Assembly: GCA_015062005.1 (NCBI GenBank)
Contig: SUVL01000002.1
Coordinates: 83,697 to 147,696 of the forward strand
Direction of reading: 5' to 3'
DNA length: 64,000 nucleotides
Source: Akkermansiaceae bacterium
Lineage (GTDB): Bacteria; Verrucomicrobiota; Verrucomicrobiia; Verrucomicrobiales; Akkermansiaceae
Position numbers and translations under genes: made by a program
Part shown: positions 36,265 through 43,146 of the stretch, piece by piece
Numbering within the stretch: position 1 is the first letter of the stretch
Layout: every line of letters begins with the position of its first letter
Notes under the pieces: generated by a model
Told to the model about the DNA's origin: nothing
Seen by the model: the letters and a program-made list of their open reading frames with translations, nothing else
Database searches by the model: none

Positions 36265-36434
36265 GTCCGAGTAAAATCCGAGTTGCTGGTATGCGTTTTC
36301 AGCCGTTTTTGGGCGGTTTTTGAGAATGCTTCCAAAGAGAAGAGGGAGTTACTTTTTATCGTAACTCCCTCATTTTCAGTTATACGCACGAATGGACTCG
36401 AACCATCACGATGTTACTCACTAGAACCTGAAAC
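36265..36434. repeat. Right 170-bp direct repeat (att site)
   Basis: Partner of 22420-22589. 36381-36434 is the perfect 54-bp core and here forms the 3' half of the complete tRNA-Leu gene. Confidence 0.92.
36342..36371 (-). terminator. Hairpin downstream of tRNA-Leu
   Basis: 11-bp perfect stem GAGGGAGTTAC / GTAACTCCCTC with an 8-nt loop, on the minus strand followed by TTCTCTTT. The same hairpin is kept in the left repeat (22497-22526), so both the old and the new site end the tRNA transcript. Confidence 0.7.
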
Positions 36435-36464
36435 TAGCGCGTCTACCAATTCCGCCACGTGCGC
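36383..36464 (-). tRNA. tRNA-Leu (CAG)
   Basis: 82 nt on the minus strand. Acceptor 5' GCGCACG pairs with CGUGCGU (one G-U). The D arm contains the usual TGGTAGACGCG, the anticodon loop reads TTCAGGT giving CAG, the long variable arm is typical for Leu, and the T-arm has GGTTCGAGTCC. CCA is not encoded. The element has replaced everything from the anticodon loop to the 3' end with its own matching copy, keeping the gene functional. Confidence 0.9.
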
Positions 36465-36576
36465 ATTTGATTGGTGCGGGGGCAGTTTATCACAGTTTCA
36501 TTCCTTTTGCAAGCTAATTCCGCAAAAAAATCAAAAAAAAGTTTCAGCGTGTGTCAAAAATCAGCAGGAAAGCAGC

Positions 36577-36605
36577 TTGCAGCCCGGCGGGCAGCATGGT
36601 ATAAT
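36577..36605 (+). promoter_or_regulatory. Promoter of the large kinase gene
   Basis: -35 TTGCAG (36577-36582), 17 nt, -10 TATAAT (36600-36605). Transcription would begin at about 36612, just before the ATG at 36615, leaving the GGAGG at 36606-36610 outside the mRNA. Confidence 0.5.
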
Positions 36606-36614
36606 GGAGGTCAG

Positions 36615-39266
36615 ATGGAGCCCGACAGCACAGCCGTGACCCCCAGTACCCGCAGCCGCCGCGGCGTACCGCGGCGAGCATCGCAGCGGCCGGAAGGCAC
36701 ACGCCCCGATGTGCCGGACCACGAGATTCTGCGAAAAATCGGCACGGGGGCGTACGGAGAGGTGTGGCTTGCCCGCTCCGTCACCGGGGCTTACCGGGCG
36801 GTAAAAGTGGTGTGGCGGGAAGATTTCACGGACGAACAAGTCTTCATCCGCGAGTTTGACGGGGTGCTGACCTACGAACCTATAGCACGCGGCATACCGG
36901 GGCTGGTCCATATACTGCACATCGGGCAGCACGGCGGGGAATATCCCTATTATTTCTACGTAATGGAACTGGCGGATGATGCCTACACCGGCGCCCACAC
37001 TGACCCGGATTCCTACGTACCGCGCACCCTGTACAGCGACATGCAGCAATATGGCAACCGCCCCATGCCGCTGGACTACGTGCTGGAAGTAGGCTGCCAG
37101 CTTTCCCGCGCCCTGGCAGGGCTGCATTCACAGGAACTGGCGCACCGCGATGTCAAACCCACCAATGTCATTTTCATCAATGGCAGGGTAAAGCTGGCGG
37201 ATGCGGGGCTGGTGGCGCACAGCAACCAGCGCAGTTTTGTGGGCACGGAAGGCTATATCCCCCCGGAGGGGCCCGGCACCCCGAGAGCAGATGTATACGC
37301 CCTGGCCAAGGTGCTCTACGAAATGTCCACCGGCATGGACCGCCTGAATTTCCCCACGCTGCCGGTGGAACTGCCGGAAGGAGCCACCCACCGCCGCTGG
37401 ATAGAGTTCAACAAGATTATCTGCGCCGCAGCCGACCCGCAAGTCCACCACGATACTATCGTCAACGCCAAACAGCTGGCGGAAAAGCTGGAGCTGCTGC
37501 GGGATGATGCCCAGCTGCGCCGGCAGCGGCAGCGTTCCTGGCGAAAAATCGGCATCCGCCTGGGGATTTTCACCCTCATAGCCGGCATGATTGCCGGCAC
37601 ATGCATGCTGCTGCTGCCCCAGGATATGCCTGAGCGAATCCACAAGGCAAAAGACACCCTGCTGGGCAAAGAACCGGTGCAGCCCCCCCCTGCCCCAGCG
37701 GCGGATTCCGCACCGGAACCACCGCCTCCCCCACTCCCCCAGACCGGGCAGTACTTTGTCGGCAGCGTGCCGGCGGGTGCCTCCGTGTACACGGAGGATG
37801 GCGTCTACCTGGACGAGACCCCCTATGGACCCCTCAGTGCAGCCACCGGCAAACGCATTGCCTTCATTCTGCGCAAAGAGGGCTACGCCGATTCTCACGT
37901 AAGCGGCATTATCCCGCCCGGCGGGCTGCTCTCCCTGGGCGGAGAACTGCAACCCTACCGTCCCCCCCGCACCGGCGAGGAATGGACGGACGCCCAGGGT
38001 ACCCTCTACCGGCCGGCCGGCGGGGTTCACGAAGCCACCACCCTGGTCACCGCCGGGCAATTCCGCGAATTCCTCCGGGCCGAACCCGGAGCTGCCGAAA
38101 AATTCGACTGCAAGGAAGCAGACGGTCTCCTCCTCACATCTCAGGAGGCCATCGGAGCCTTTACCCTCTGGCTCACCCGCCAGTGCGAAAAGGCCGGCAC
38201 CATCGGGCGAGACCACTCGCTCATTGCCCGCCCGGCTCCCGGAACTGCCGCCGGGCCTGATTTGTGCGGCTACCGTCTCAATACCATGCTGGTGCAGAAA
38301 ACCCCGGTAAGCATTTACACCAACCCGGCCGGTGCCAGTGTCACCCTCAACGGCATGCCTCTGGGTATCACCCCCATGCAATCGGTCAGTCTGCCGCTCG
38401 CCCCGTACTACCTGGAAATCCGCCTGCCGGGATATTCCACCGTGCGGCGCAGCGGTCTTTCCCCCAAAGACCTGGTGCTCAACCTTCACCTCCAGCCCAA
38501 CCACTCCGTGAACTTCGGCAGCACCTGGATTAACAGCATGGGGCTCAAACTCCTGCCGATTCAGCCGAACCTGATGGTCTGCGTCACGGAAGTACGCGTG
38601 GCTGATTATCTGCGCTACTGCCGCGAAAGCCATACCCCGGAGCCCGTGCCCCCGGCCTTTGAGCAGAACGAACACCACCCGGTGGTCAACGTCTCGCGCA
38701 CGGAAGCCGAAGCCTTTGCCGCCTGGCTCACCCAGCAGGAACGCAGCAACGGCCTCATCGAAGAAACGGATACCTACCGCCTGCCTACTGATGAGGAATG
38801 GAGCATCATGGTGGGTTGCAAGGACAGCAACGGCCAGAGCCCCTACGAGCGCCAGCGCGTGCGCGCCACCAACGGTGCCGAATACCCCTGGGGCCGCAAG
38901 TGGCCCCCCGCCCGCAACACCGGCAACTATGCCGACAGCAGCGCGGTGCCGGGAGTGCGGGCAGACCACATCATCCCCAACTATCATGACGATTTTGCCC
39001 ACACTGCCCCCGTAGGCTCCTTTACCCCCAATGCGCTGGGGCTGCACGACCTGGGCGGCAATGTTCAGGAATGGATCAGCGGTGAATACGGAGGCCCGAG
39101 CAATTTCCACTTCCGGACCTACGGAGTCACCCGCGGTGGCGACTACACCTCATTCCGCCCCGGGCAGCTCAGTTCCCACCGCCGCACCCCCCACCCGGCA
39201 GATGCCCAGCGCCCCACCATCGGTTTCCGACTTGTTCTGGAGCGCAGGCTTTCCACCCCGGATTAA
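36615..39266 (+). CDS. Transmembrane Ser/Thr kinase with PEGA and formylglycine-enzyme-type domains
   Basis: 883 residues from ATG 36615. The open frame continues upstream into the tRNA, but that part cannot be coding, and GGAGG precedes this ATG. Kinase domain about 38-295: G-loop GTGAYGEV, Lys in RAVKVV, catalytic HRDVKPTN (177-184). The DFG motif is DAG (196-198), which keeps the metal-binding Asp. One membrane helix is at 312-334. Outside the cytoplasm follow a Pro-rich linker, a PEGA repeat (about 383-450), a second PEGA (about 545-620) and an SUMF1/FGE-like domain to the end (NVSRTEAEAFAAWL, RLPTDEEW, GNVQEW, RGGDY, GFRLV). Probably an envelope sensor kinase; the FGE-like part likely binds rather than catalyses. 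Confidence 0.88.
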   Translation: MEPDSTAVTPSTRSRRGVPRRASQRPEGTRPDVPDHEILRKIGTGAYGEVWLARSVTGAYRAVKVVWREDFTDEQVFIREFDGVLTYEPIARGIPGLVHILHIGQHGGEYPYYFYVMELADDAYTGAHTDPDSYVPRTLYSDMQQYGNRPMPLDYVLEVGCQLSRALAGLHSQELAHRDVKPTNVIFINGRVKLADAGLVAHSNQRSFVGTEGYIPPEGPGTPRADVYALAKVLYEMSTGMDRLNFPTLPVELPEGATHRRWIEFNKIICAAADPQVHHDTIVNAKQLAEKLELLRDDAQLRRQRQRSWRKIGIRLGIFTLIAGMIAGTCMLLLPQDMPERIHKAKDTLLGKEPVQPPPAPAADSAPEPPPPPLPQTGQYFVGSVPAGASVYTEDGVYLDETPYGPLSAATGKRIAFILRKEGYADSHVSGIIPPGGLLSLGGELQPYRPPRTGEEWTDAQGTLYRPAGGVHEATTLVTAGQFREFLRAEPGAAEKFDCKEADGLLLTSQEAIGAFTLWLTRQCEKAGTIGRDHSLIARPAPGTAAGPDLCGYRLNTMLVQKTPVSIYTNPAGASVTLNGMPLGITPMQSVSLPLAPYYLEIRLPGYSTVRRSGLSPKDLVLNLHLQPNHSVNFGSTWINSMGLKLLPIQPNLMVCVTEVRVADYLRYCRESHTPEPVPPAFEQNEHHPVVNVSRTEAEAFAAWLTQQERSNGLIEETDTYRLPTDEEWSIMVGCKDSNGQSPYERQRVRATNGAEYPWGRKWPPARNTGNYADSSAVPGVRADHIIPNYHDDFAHTAPVGSFTPNALGLHDLGGNVQEWISGEYGGPSNFHFRTYGVTRGGDYTSFRPGQLSSHRRTPHPADAQRPTIGFRLVLERRLSTPD

Positions 39267-39295
39267 TGCAGGCCGAAAGGCCGCATGCCCAGGAG

Positions 39296-39853
39296 CTACG
39301 CGCCGGAGCGGAAAACAGAGCCTGGTTCAGTCCAGGTGCCAGGCGGCAGCACGCGGCCGGGCAGAATCACGCACTTGCAGCCAATGCGGCAGTGCTCCCC
39401 CACGACACAGCCCAGCTTATGGCACCCGGTAGGCAGAAGTTCGCCGCACCAGGGCATGCGGATTTCCCCGGCATCGTGCCGGAAATTGCTGAAAATACAG
39501 CCACCGCCCACATTCACATCATCGCGGATGATGGAATCGCCGATATAGGAGAGATGGGCCACAAAGACCTTGTTGCCCAGCAGGCTGCTCTTCACCTCCA
39601 CCGCATTGCCAATGACGCAGTTATCGCCGATGCAGGTTTCTCCGCGCAGATAGGCATTCGGGCCGATGCGGCAGTTGCGGCCGATGCGCACATGCCCCTC
39701 AATCACCGTACCCGGCAGCACCACCGAGCCCTCCCCAAGCTCCAGTACGCCAAGTACGTGAGCCCCGGCATATACCTCGCCCTCAACCCGGGGCTGCAGT
39801 TCCAGCAGCTCCGCCCGCCTGCTCTCCAGTTCCTTCCAGGGTTCCAACATCAT
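39296..39853 (-). CDS. Left-handed beta-helix (hexapeptide) acyltransferase-type protein
   Basis: 185 residues with repeated [LIV]-G-x4 hexapeptides from about 35 to 160 (VLPGTVIEGHVRIGRNCRIGPNAYLRG). The pattern resembles the C-terminal acetyltransferase part of GlmU, without the pyrophosphorylase domain. It could be a sugar-nucleotide acetyltransferase. Its ATG overlaps the stop of the hydrolase gene upstream (ATGA), so it is in a coupled operon with two lipoproteins. Substrate unknown. Confidence 0.8.
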   Translation of the reverse strand: MMLEPWKELESRRAELLELQPRVEGEVYAGAHVLGVLELGEGSVVLPGTVIEGHVRIGRNCRIGPNAYLRGETCIGDNCVIGNAVEVKSSLLGNKVFVAHLSYIGDSIIRDDVNVGGGCIFSNFRHDAGEIRMPWCGELLPTGCHKLGCVVGEHCRIGCKCVILPGRVLPPGTWTEPGSVFRSGA

Positions 39854-40623
39854 TTCTTTCCTATCCTGAATCGTTTACATGCCTCCAGAAGCAGTTCGTG
39901 CGGCGACTTCCCTGCACCGGGGGGCTTCTCCATCAGCAACGGCTCCGGGTATACATGGGCAAAGCGGGCACCGGCGGCGTCCCGCTGCCGGCCGGAATAG
40001 GCCAGATTCTCATCCGCCTGCGGGCAATGCCCCCAGGGTCCCCCCAACCAGGCAGCCGCGTCTCGCACATTCCGGTACGGGCTGCAATAGGCATTCACCC
40101 AGAAATCCACCATCGGGGCGCGGTCCCTCGGTTGGGAGCGCTCACGCCTGCTCACCGGGTCCAGGGTCACCACCAGCACCTTGCCGGAGTGTGGCACATC
40201 CCCCAGCTGCCGCAAGGCATCCATGATGGCAGAGCCACCATAACTATGCCCCAGCAGCACTACATCCGCCTGGGGATTCAGCTGCAGGAAAGCCCGCAAA
40301 TCCCGCTGCAATTTCCAGGTACTGTGGAAAAGCAGGTTACCGGTGCCGCTGTCCCAGGCATAGTAGGCGCGCAACTGGCGCCCCTGGCAAGGCAACGGGG
40401 GCATCTGCTCATACACCTGGCGGAAATGCAGCAGCACCTGCTCCGTGAAACCGCCCACAAAAATGACCGCCACATCCGCCTTTTCGGCCGGCAGTGGCAG
40501 CTGCTTGCGCCGCCCCACAAACCCCGTCAGCGGGGCCGGCTCCAGCCCCGCAACCGGTGGTGGGGGCTGACTGCAGGAACCCAGCAGCACCGCCCCCGCG
40601 CACAGATAGAGCAACGTTCTCAC
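39850..40623 (-). CDS. Predicted alpha/beta-hydrolase lipoprotein
   Basis: 257 residues from GTG 40623. The frame extends 42 codons upstream, but from this GTG the protein starts with a clean lipoprotein signal (LLYLCAGAVLLGSC), and the GTGA overlap with the upstream stop supports it. The nucleophile elbow GHSYGG (near 127-132) and surrounding strands indicate an alpha/beta hydrolase, probably an esterase or lipase attached to a membrane and facing the periplasm. Substrate unknown. Confidence 0.75.
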   Translation of the reverse strand: MRTLLYLCAGAVLLGSCSQPPPPVAGLEPAPLTGFVGRRKQLPLPAEKADVAVIFVGGFTEQVLLHFRQVYEQMPPLPCQGRQLRAYYAWDSGTGNLLFHSTWKLQRDLRAFLQLNPQADVVLLGHSYGGSAIMDALRQLGDVPHSGKVLVVTLDPVSRRERSQPRDRAPMVDFWVNAYCSPYRNVRDAAAWLGGPWGHCPQADENLAYSGRQRDAAGARFAHVYPEPLLMEKPPGAGKSPHELLLEACKRFRIGKK

Positions 40624-41075
40624 AGAGCCTCGGCGAACACCTTCCGGAGATAAGGCGTAAGAATGGTGTAGAGCTCCTTCTCCTGCTCCTCGGTCAGCAC
40701 CACATCGTGCATCAACACGCGTTTCTCCAGCACCGTGCCGGCCAGGCACTGACCATTCGTTGCATAGATGTAGAAGCGGTTCTGCACCAGCGGCGCGTGT
40801 TCATCATCCGTCTGGTAAGCCAGCTCGGGCACGTCACGAGCCTCACCCGCCCGGAGGAGCGCACTCACCTTGATTCGGTCAGATTCGCTCATCGGCCATA
40901 TTCCCTTCCCCTCCTCGTTCAGCCAGGCCGGCTGGTAGGTCGTCACCGCAAGACCGGTGGAACTGAGCATCTCCTGCACCGACTCTCCGCTCACAGAGCC
41001 TGTAGGATGCAAGCACCCGGTCAGCAGCATAAGCGCTGCTCCCGCCATTCCTAAAACGATATTCTTTCCGTTCAT
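40620..41075 (-). CDS. Predicted lipoprotein
   Basis: 151 residues from ATG 41075 (MNGKNIVLGMAGAALMLLTGC): a lipoprotein signal with lipobox LTGC. The open frame upstream overlaps the phosphatase gene and is not used. The mature part is small and mixed alpha/beta, with no family recognised. It starts 19 bp after the phosphatase gene and overlaps the hydrolase start by 4 bp, so the phosphatase, both lipoproteins and the acyltransferase may form one operon. Confidence 0.7.
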   Translation of the reverse strand: MNGKNIVLGMAGAALMLLTGCLHPTGSVSGESVQEMLSSTGLAVTTYQPAWLNEEGKGIWPMSESDRIKVSALLRAGEARDVPELAYQTDDEHAPLVQNRFYIYATNGQCLAGTVLEKRVLMHDVVLTEEQEKELYTILTPYLRKVFAEAL

Positions 41076-41094
41076 ACAATAAATCTGACGTAAT

Positions 41095-41628
41095 TCATGA
41101 CTCCGCCCTGGCAATATCATTTGCCATCTGGCGGGTGGCTGCAACCAGCAGAGCCACCACATCATCAAAGCCCTTCTTATCCCCGTAATAGGGGTCCGGC
41201 ACCTCATGCAGCGGGCAATCATCCGGGAACCAGGCGCTCATAGGCACCACCTTGGCCATTTCCCCCGGCGTGTGCGCCTTCTGGATAACCTCCTCGTAAT
41301 TAGCATCATCCTGCGGCACAATGAGATCAAACGCCTCGAAATCCCGGCGGCTGAACTGGCGGCCGCGGTGGCCATTGTACCCGAACCCGGCACGGGCCAG
41401 AGCCTCCAGCATGCGGGAATCCGGTTTCTCGCCTATATGGTAGGCCGCCGTGCCGCAGGAATCCGCCTCCACGTGGTCAGCCAGCCCCGCAGCCTGAACC
41501 GCCGCATTGAAGGCATGCTCCGCGGCTACCGAACGGCAGATATTCCCCAGGCACACAAAAAGCACACGGAACACCTGCACCGCAGATTCCGGTTGACCAT
41601 CAGCACCAATTCTGGTATGTACATCCAT
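41095..41628 (-). CDS. Low-molecular-weight protein-tyrosine phosphatase
   Basis: 177 residues from ATG 41628. The P-loop CLGNICRS (CX5R, near 29-36, with VLFVC before it) and the general-acid Asp in VPDPYYGD (near 145-151) are both present. Enzymes of this class dephosphorylate Tyr kinases of capsule export or act on other phosphoproteins. It is divergent from queE with 23 bp between the starts. Confidence 0.92.
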   Translation of the reverse strand: MDVHTRIGADGQPESAVQVFRVLFVCLGNICRSVAAEHAFNAAVQAAGLADHVEADSCGTAAYHIGEKPDSRMLEALARAGFGYNGHRGRQFSRRDFEAFDLIVPQDDANYEEVIQKAHTPGEMAKVVPMSAWFPDDCPLHEVPDPYYGDKKGFDDVVALLVAATRQMANDIARAES

Positions 41629-41651
41629 GTCACTGCGTATCCTACCACACC

Positions 41652-42317
41652 ATGTTGAACATTGCACGCCTGAAATCAGCCCCTGAGATATTTTACTCCC
41701 TGCAAGGGGAAGGAGCCCGCTGCGGCACCCCGGCCGTCTTTCTGCGTCTGGCCGGCTGCAATCTGGCCTGTAAGTGGTGCGACACCAAGCACTCATGGGG
41801 TAATGGAATCCTCTGCTCCACCCGGGATATTGCAGCTCACATCCGCGATTTCAACAGCGATTCCCTTGTCATAACAGGCGGGGAACCCCTGCTCCAGCAG
41901 GAAGCGCTCGCCCGGCTGCTCCACCTCCTGCCGGAAACCATGCATGTGGAAGTGGAAACCAACGGTACCATTGCCCCCACTCCTGCGCTGGAGCAGCGCA
42001 TCACCCAGTGGAATATCTCCCCCAAGCTCAACCACTCCGGCAACCCGGGCGAAAAATCGCTCCGGCCGGAAGTGCTGGAACACTTTGCCGCCATGCCCCA
42101 GGCCTGGTTCAAATTTGTAGTACAGAGCGAAGCCGACTGGCCCGCCATCGCGGCACTGGGGCTCCCGCAGCAGCGCATCATCCTCATGCCCTGCGCCACC
42201 ACCCGGGCTGAGCTCGAAACGGCCCGCCCCGCAGTGGTGGACATGTGCCTGCGCCACCGCGTGCGCCTCGGCGACCGGCTCCACCTCACCCTCTGGGACG
42301 ATAAAAAGGGGGTGTGA
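41652..42317 (+). CDS. queE: 7-carboxy-7-deazaguanine synthase
   Basis: 221 residues. A radical SAM enzyme of queuosine (preQ0) synthesis. The substrate-binding start FYSLQGEGARCGTPAVFLRLAG leads into the cluster motif CNLACKWC (CX3CX2C, near 35-42) followed by DTKHSW as in QueE; the GGEPLL SAM motif is near 75-80. Length is normal. No other queuosine gene is nearby. Its 3' end may overlap a structured RNA that leads to the next gene. Confidence 0.94.
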   Translation: MLNIARLKSAPEIFYSLQGEGARCGTPAVFLRLAGCNLACKWCDTKHSWGNGILCSTRDIAAHIRDFNSDSLVITGGEPLLQQEALARLLHLLPETMHVEVETNGTIAPTPALEQRITQWNISPKLNHSGNPGEKSLRPEVLEHFAAMPQAWFKFVVQSEADWPAIAALGLPQQRIILMPCATTRAELETARPAVVDMCLRHRVRLGDRLHLTLWDDKKGV

Positions 42318-42461
42318 CTCCATCCCCCCCCGCCGGAATACGGGGACTTCAACAGCCAGACACCCATACGCCGGCACGCAATGGGAGCGCGGGAAGACCA
42401 CGCCAACAGTTAGTGCTAACAACTTGCACCGCAGCCCCGCCTGTGCTAAACAGGAAGGGCC
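42318..42461 (+). promoter_or_regulatory. Possible structured leader of the outer-membrane gene
   Basis: Immediately before the ATG, CCTGT/ACAGG inside GCCC/GGGC folds over the ribosome site AGGAAGG, so translation could be gated. Upstream are GTTAG/CTAAC and blocks that recall cobalamin riboswitches (AGCCAGACACC like the B12 box; CCGCAGCCCCGC), but their order does not fit the standard fold. A riboswitch is possible, not shown. Confidence 0.3.
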
Positions 42462-43064
42462 ATGAAGAAAATCCCCCTCTACCTGCTCAGCCTCTGTAGC
42501 GCGGCCAGTGCCGCTCCCTATTACCTGACCACACCGCCCGGCGGCGGTCTCACCCCGGCAGACTGGCAACCCACCTGGCGCCTGCAAGGGCTCTACGCTG
42601 TCGGAGTAAAACACATGCCGGATACCTGGGGCTTCCGCAGCGGGCTGGAGCTCTACAGCAACGCCGATTCCGGAATCCGCCATGAATTCGGGCTCAATGC
42701 CGCCCCACAGTGGGGCGATGGGCACCACCACCGGCACGGCTACCGGAGCAGCCAGGATGTGTTCCACCTGCCACTCACCGCCGGGTACACGCTCAACATT
42801 GGCCTGGGGGATGGTATCCTCCTCTTCCTGAGTGGCAAAGCGGGCTGGGCTGTGGGGCACTACAAGGAAAAAGCGCCCTCCTACCGGGAATCCGGCTCCT
42901 ACAACGGCTTCACCTTTTCGGCCGGCGGCGGCCTCAAATTCCAGTGCAGCGAGCGCCTGTATGTCCAGGCCGGCTATGAATTCGGCCGCACCTACACCAA
43001 CACCCGCCACAACGACACCTGGGGCCAGCACATCATCTCCGCCGGTATAGACTGGCGCTTCTGA
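42462..43064 (+). CDS. Outer-membrane beta-barrel protein
   Basis: 200 residues. Signal peptide MKKIPLYLLSLCSAASAA, then alternating amphipathic strands ending in the outer-membrane C-terminal aromatic signature (IISAGIDWRF). It resembles small OmpA/OprF-type barrels without a periplasmic domain. His-rich HHHRHG near residue 90 is in a predicted loop. Ligand unknown. It is preceded by a structured leader and ends at a bidirectional terminator. Confidence 0.78.
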   Translation: MKKIPLYLLSLCSAASAAPYYLTTPPGGGLTPADWQPTWRLQGLYAVGVKHMPDTWGFRSGLELYSNADSGIRHEFGLNAAPQWGDGHHHRHGYRSSQDVFHLPLTAGYTLNIGLGDGILLFLSGKAGWAVGHYKEKAPSYRESGSYNGFTFSAGGGLKFQCSERLYVQAGYEFGRTYTNTRHNDTWGQHIISAGIDWRF

Positions 43065-43099
43065 CCCCCCGCAGACATATCCCCAAATCATGAATGCGC

Positions 43100-43131
43100 A
43101 ATCACCCCGCCTGCTAAGGGGCGGGGTGATT
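43100..43131. terminator. Bidirectional terminator
   Basis: 12-bp perfect stem AATCACCCCGCC / GGCGGGGTGATT between the barrel gene (+) and the sialidase gene (-). Confidence 0.85.
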
Positions 43132-43146
43132 CTGTATCCTTGAAAA

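Larger units (their letters stand above)
22536..36434. mobile_element. Integrated genetic element in tRNA-Leu, about 13.8 kb
   Basis: Bounded by the two att repeats, with a tyrosine recombinase as the first gene inside the left end. Composition changes sharply: the interior is visibly AT-richer than the flanks and uses different codons. Contents in order: int1, broken xis-like gene, int2, a small hypothetical, Toprim protein plus partner (minus strand), noncoding repeats, a minus-strand run of small unknown genes, two EcoRI-type methyltransferases, a DUF262-HNH nuclease and a small protein. No capsid, portal, terminase, relaxase or type IV secretion genes are seen. It is most like a satellite or mobilisable defence island. 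An excision test or an empty site in a relative would settle the ends. Confidence 0.88.

Noticed and set aside
22536..36434. Prophage or conjugative element
   Set aside because: No capsid, portal, terminase, tail, relaxase or type IV secretion gene is visible in the 13.8 kb.
36471..36614. 48 extra codons at the start of the large kinase
   Set aside because: They begin at the 5' end of the tRNA gene and cross the promoter; GGAGG and the conserved part start at 36615.
40624..40749. N-terminal extension of the hydrolase lipoprotein
   Set aside because: It overlaps the upstream lipoprotein gene, and the GTG at 40623 gives a proper lipoprotein signal with a GTGA coupling overlap.
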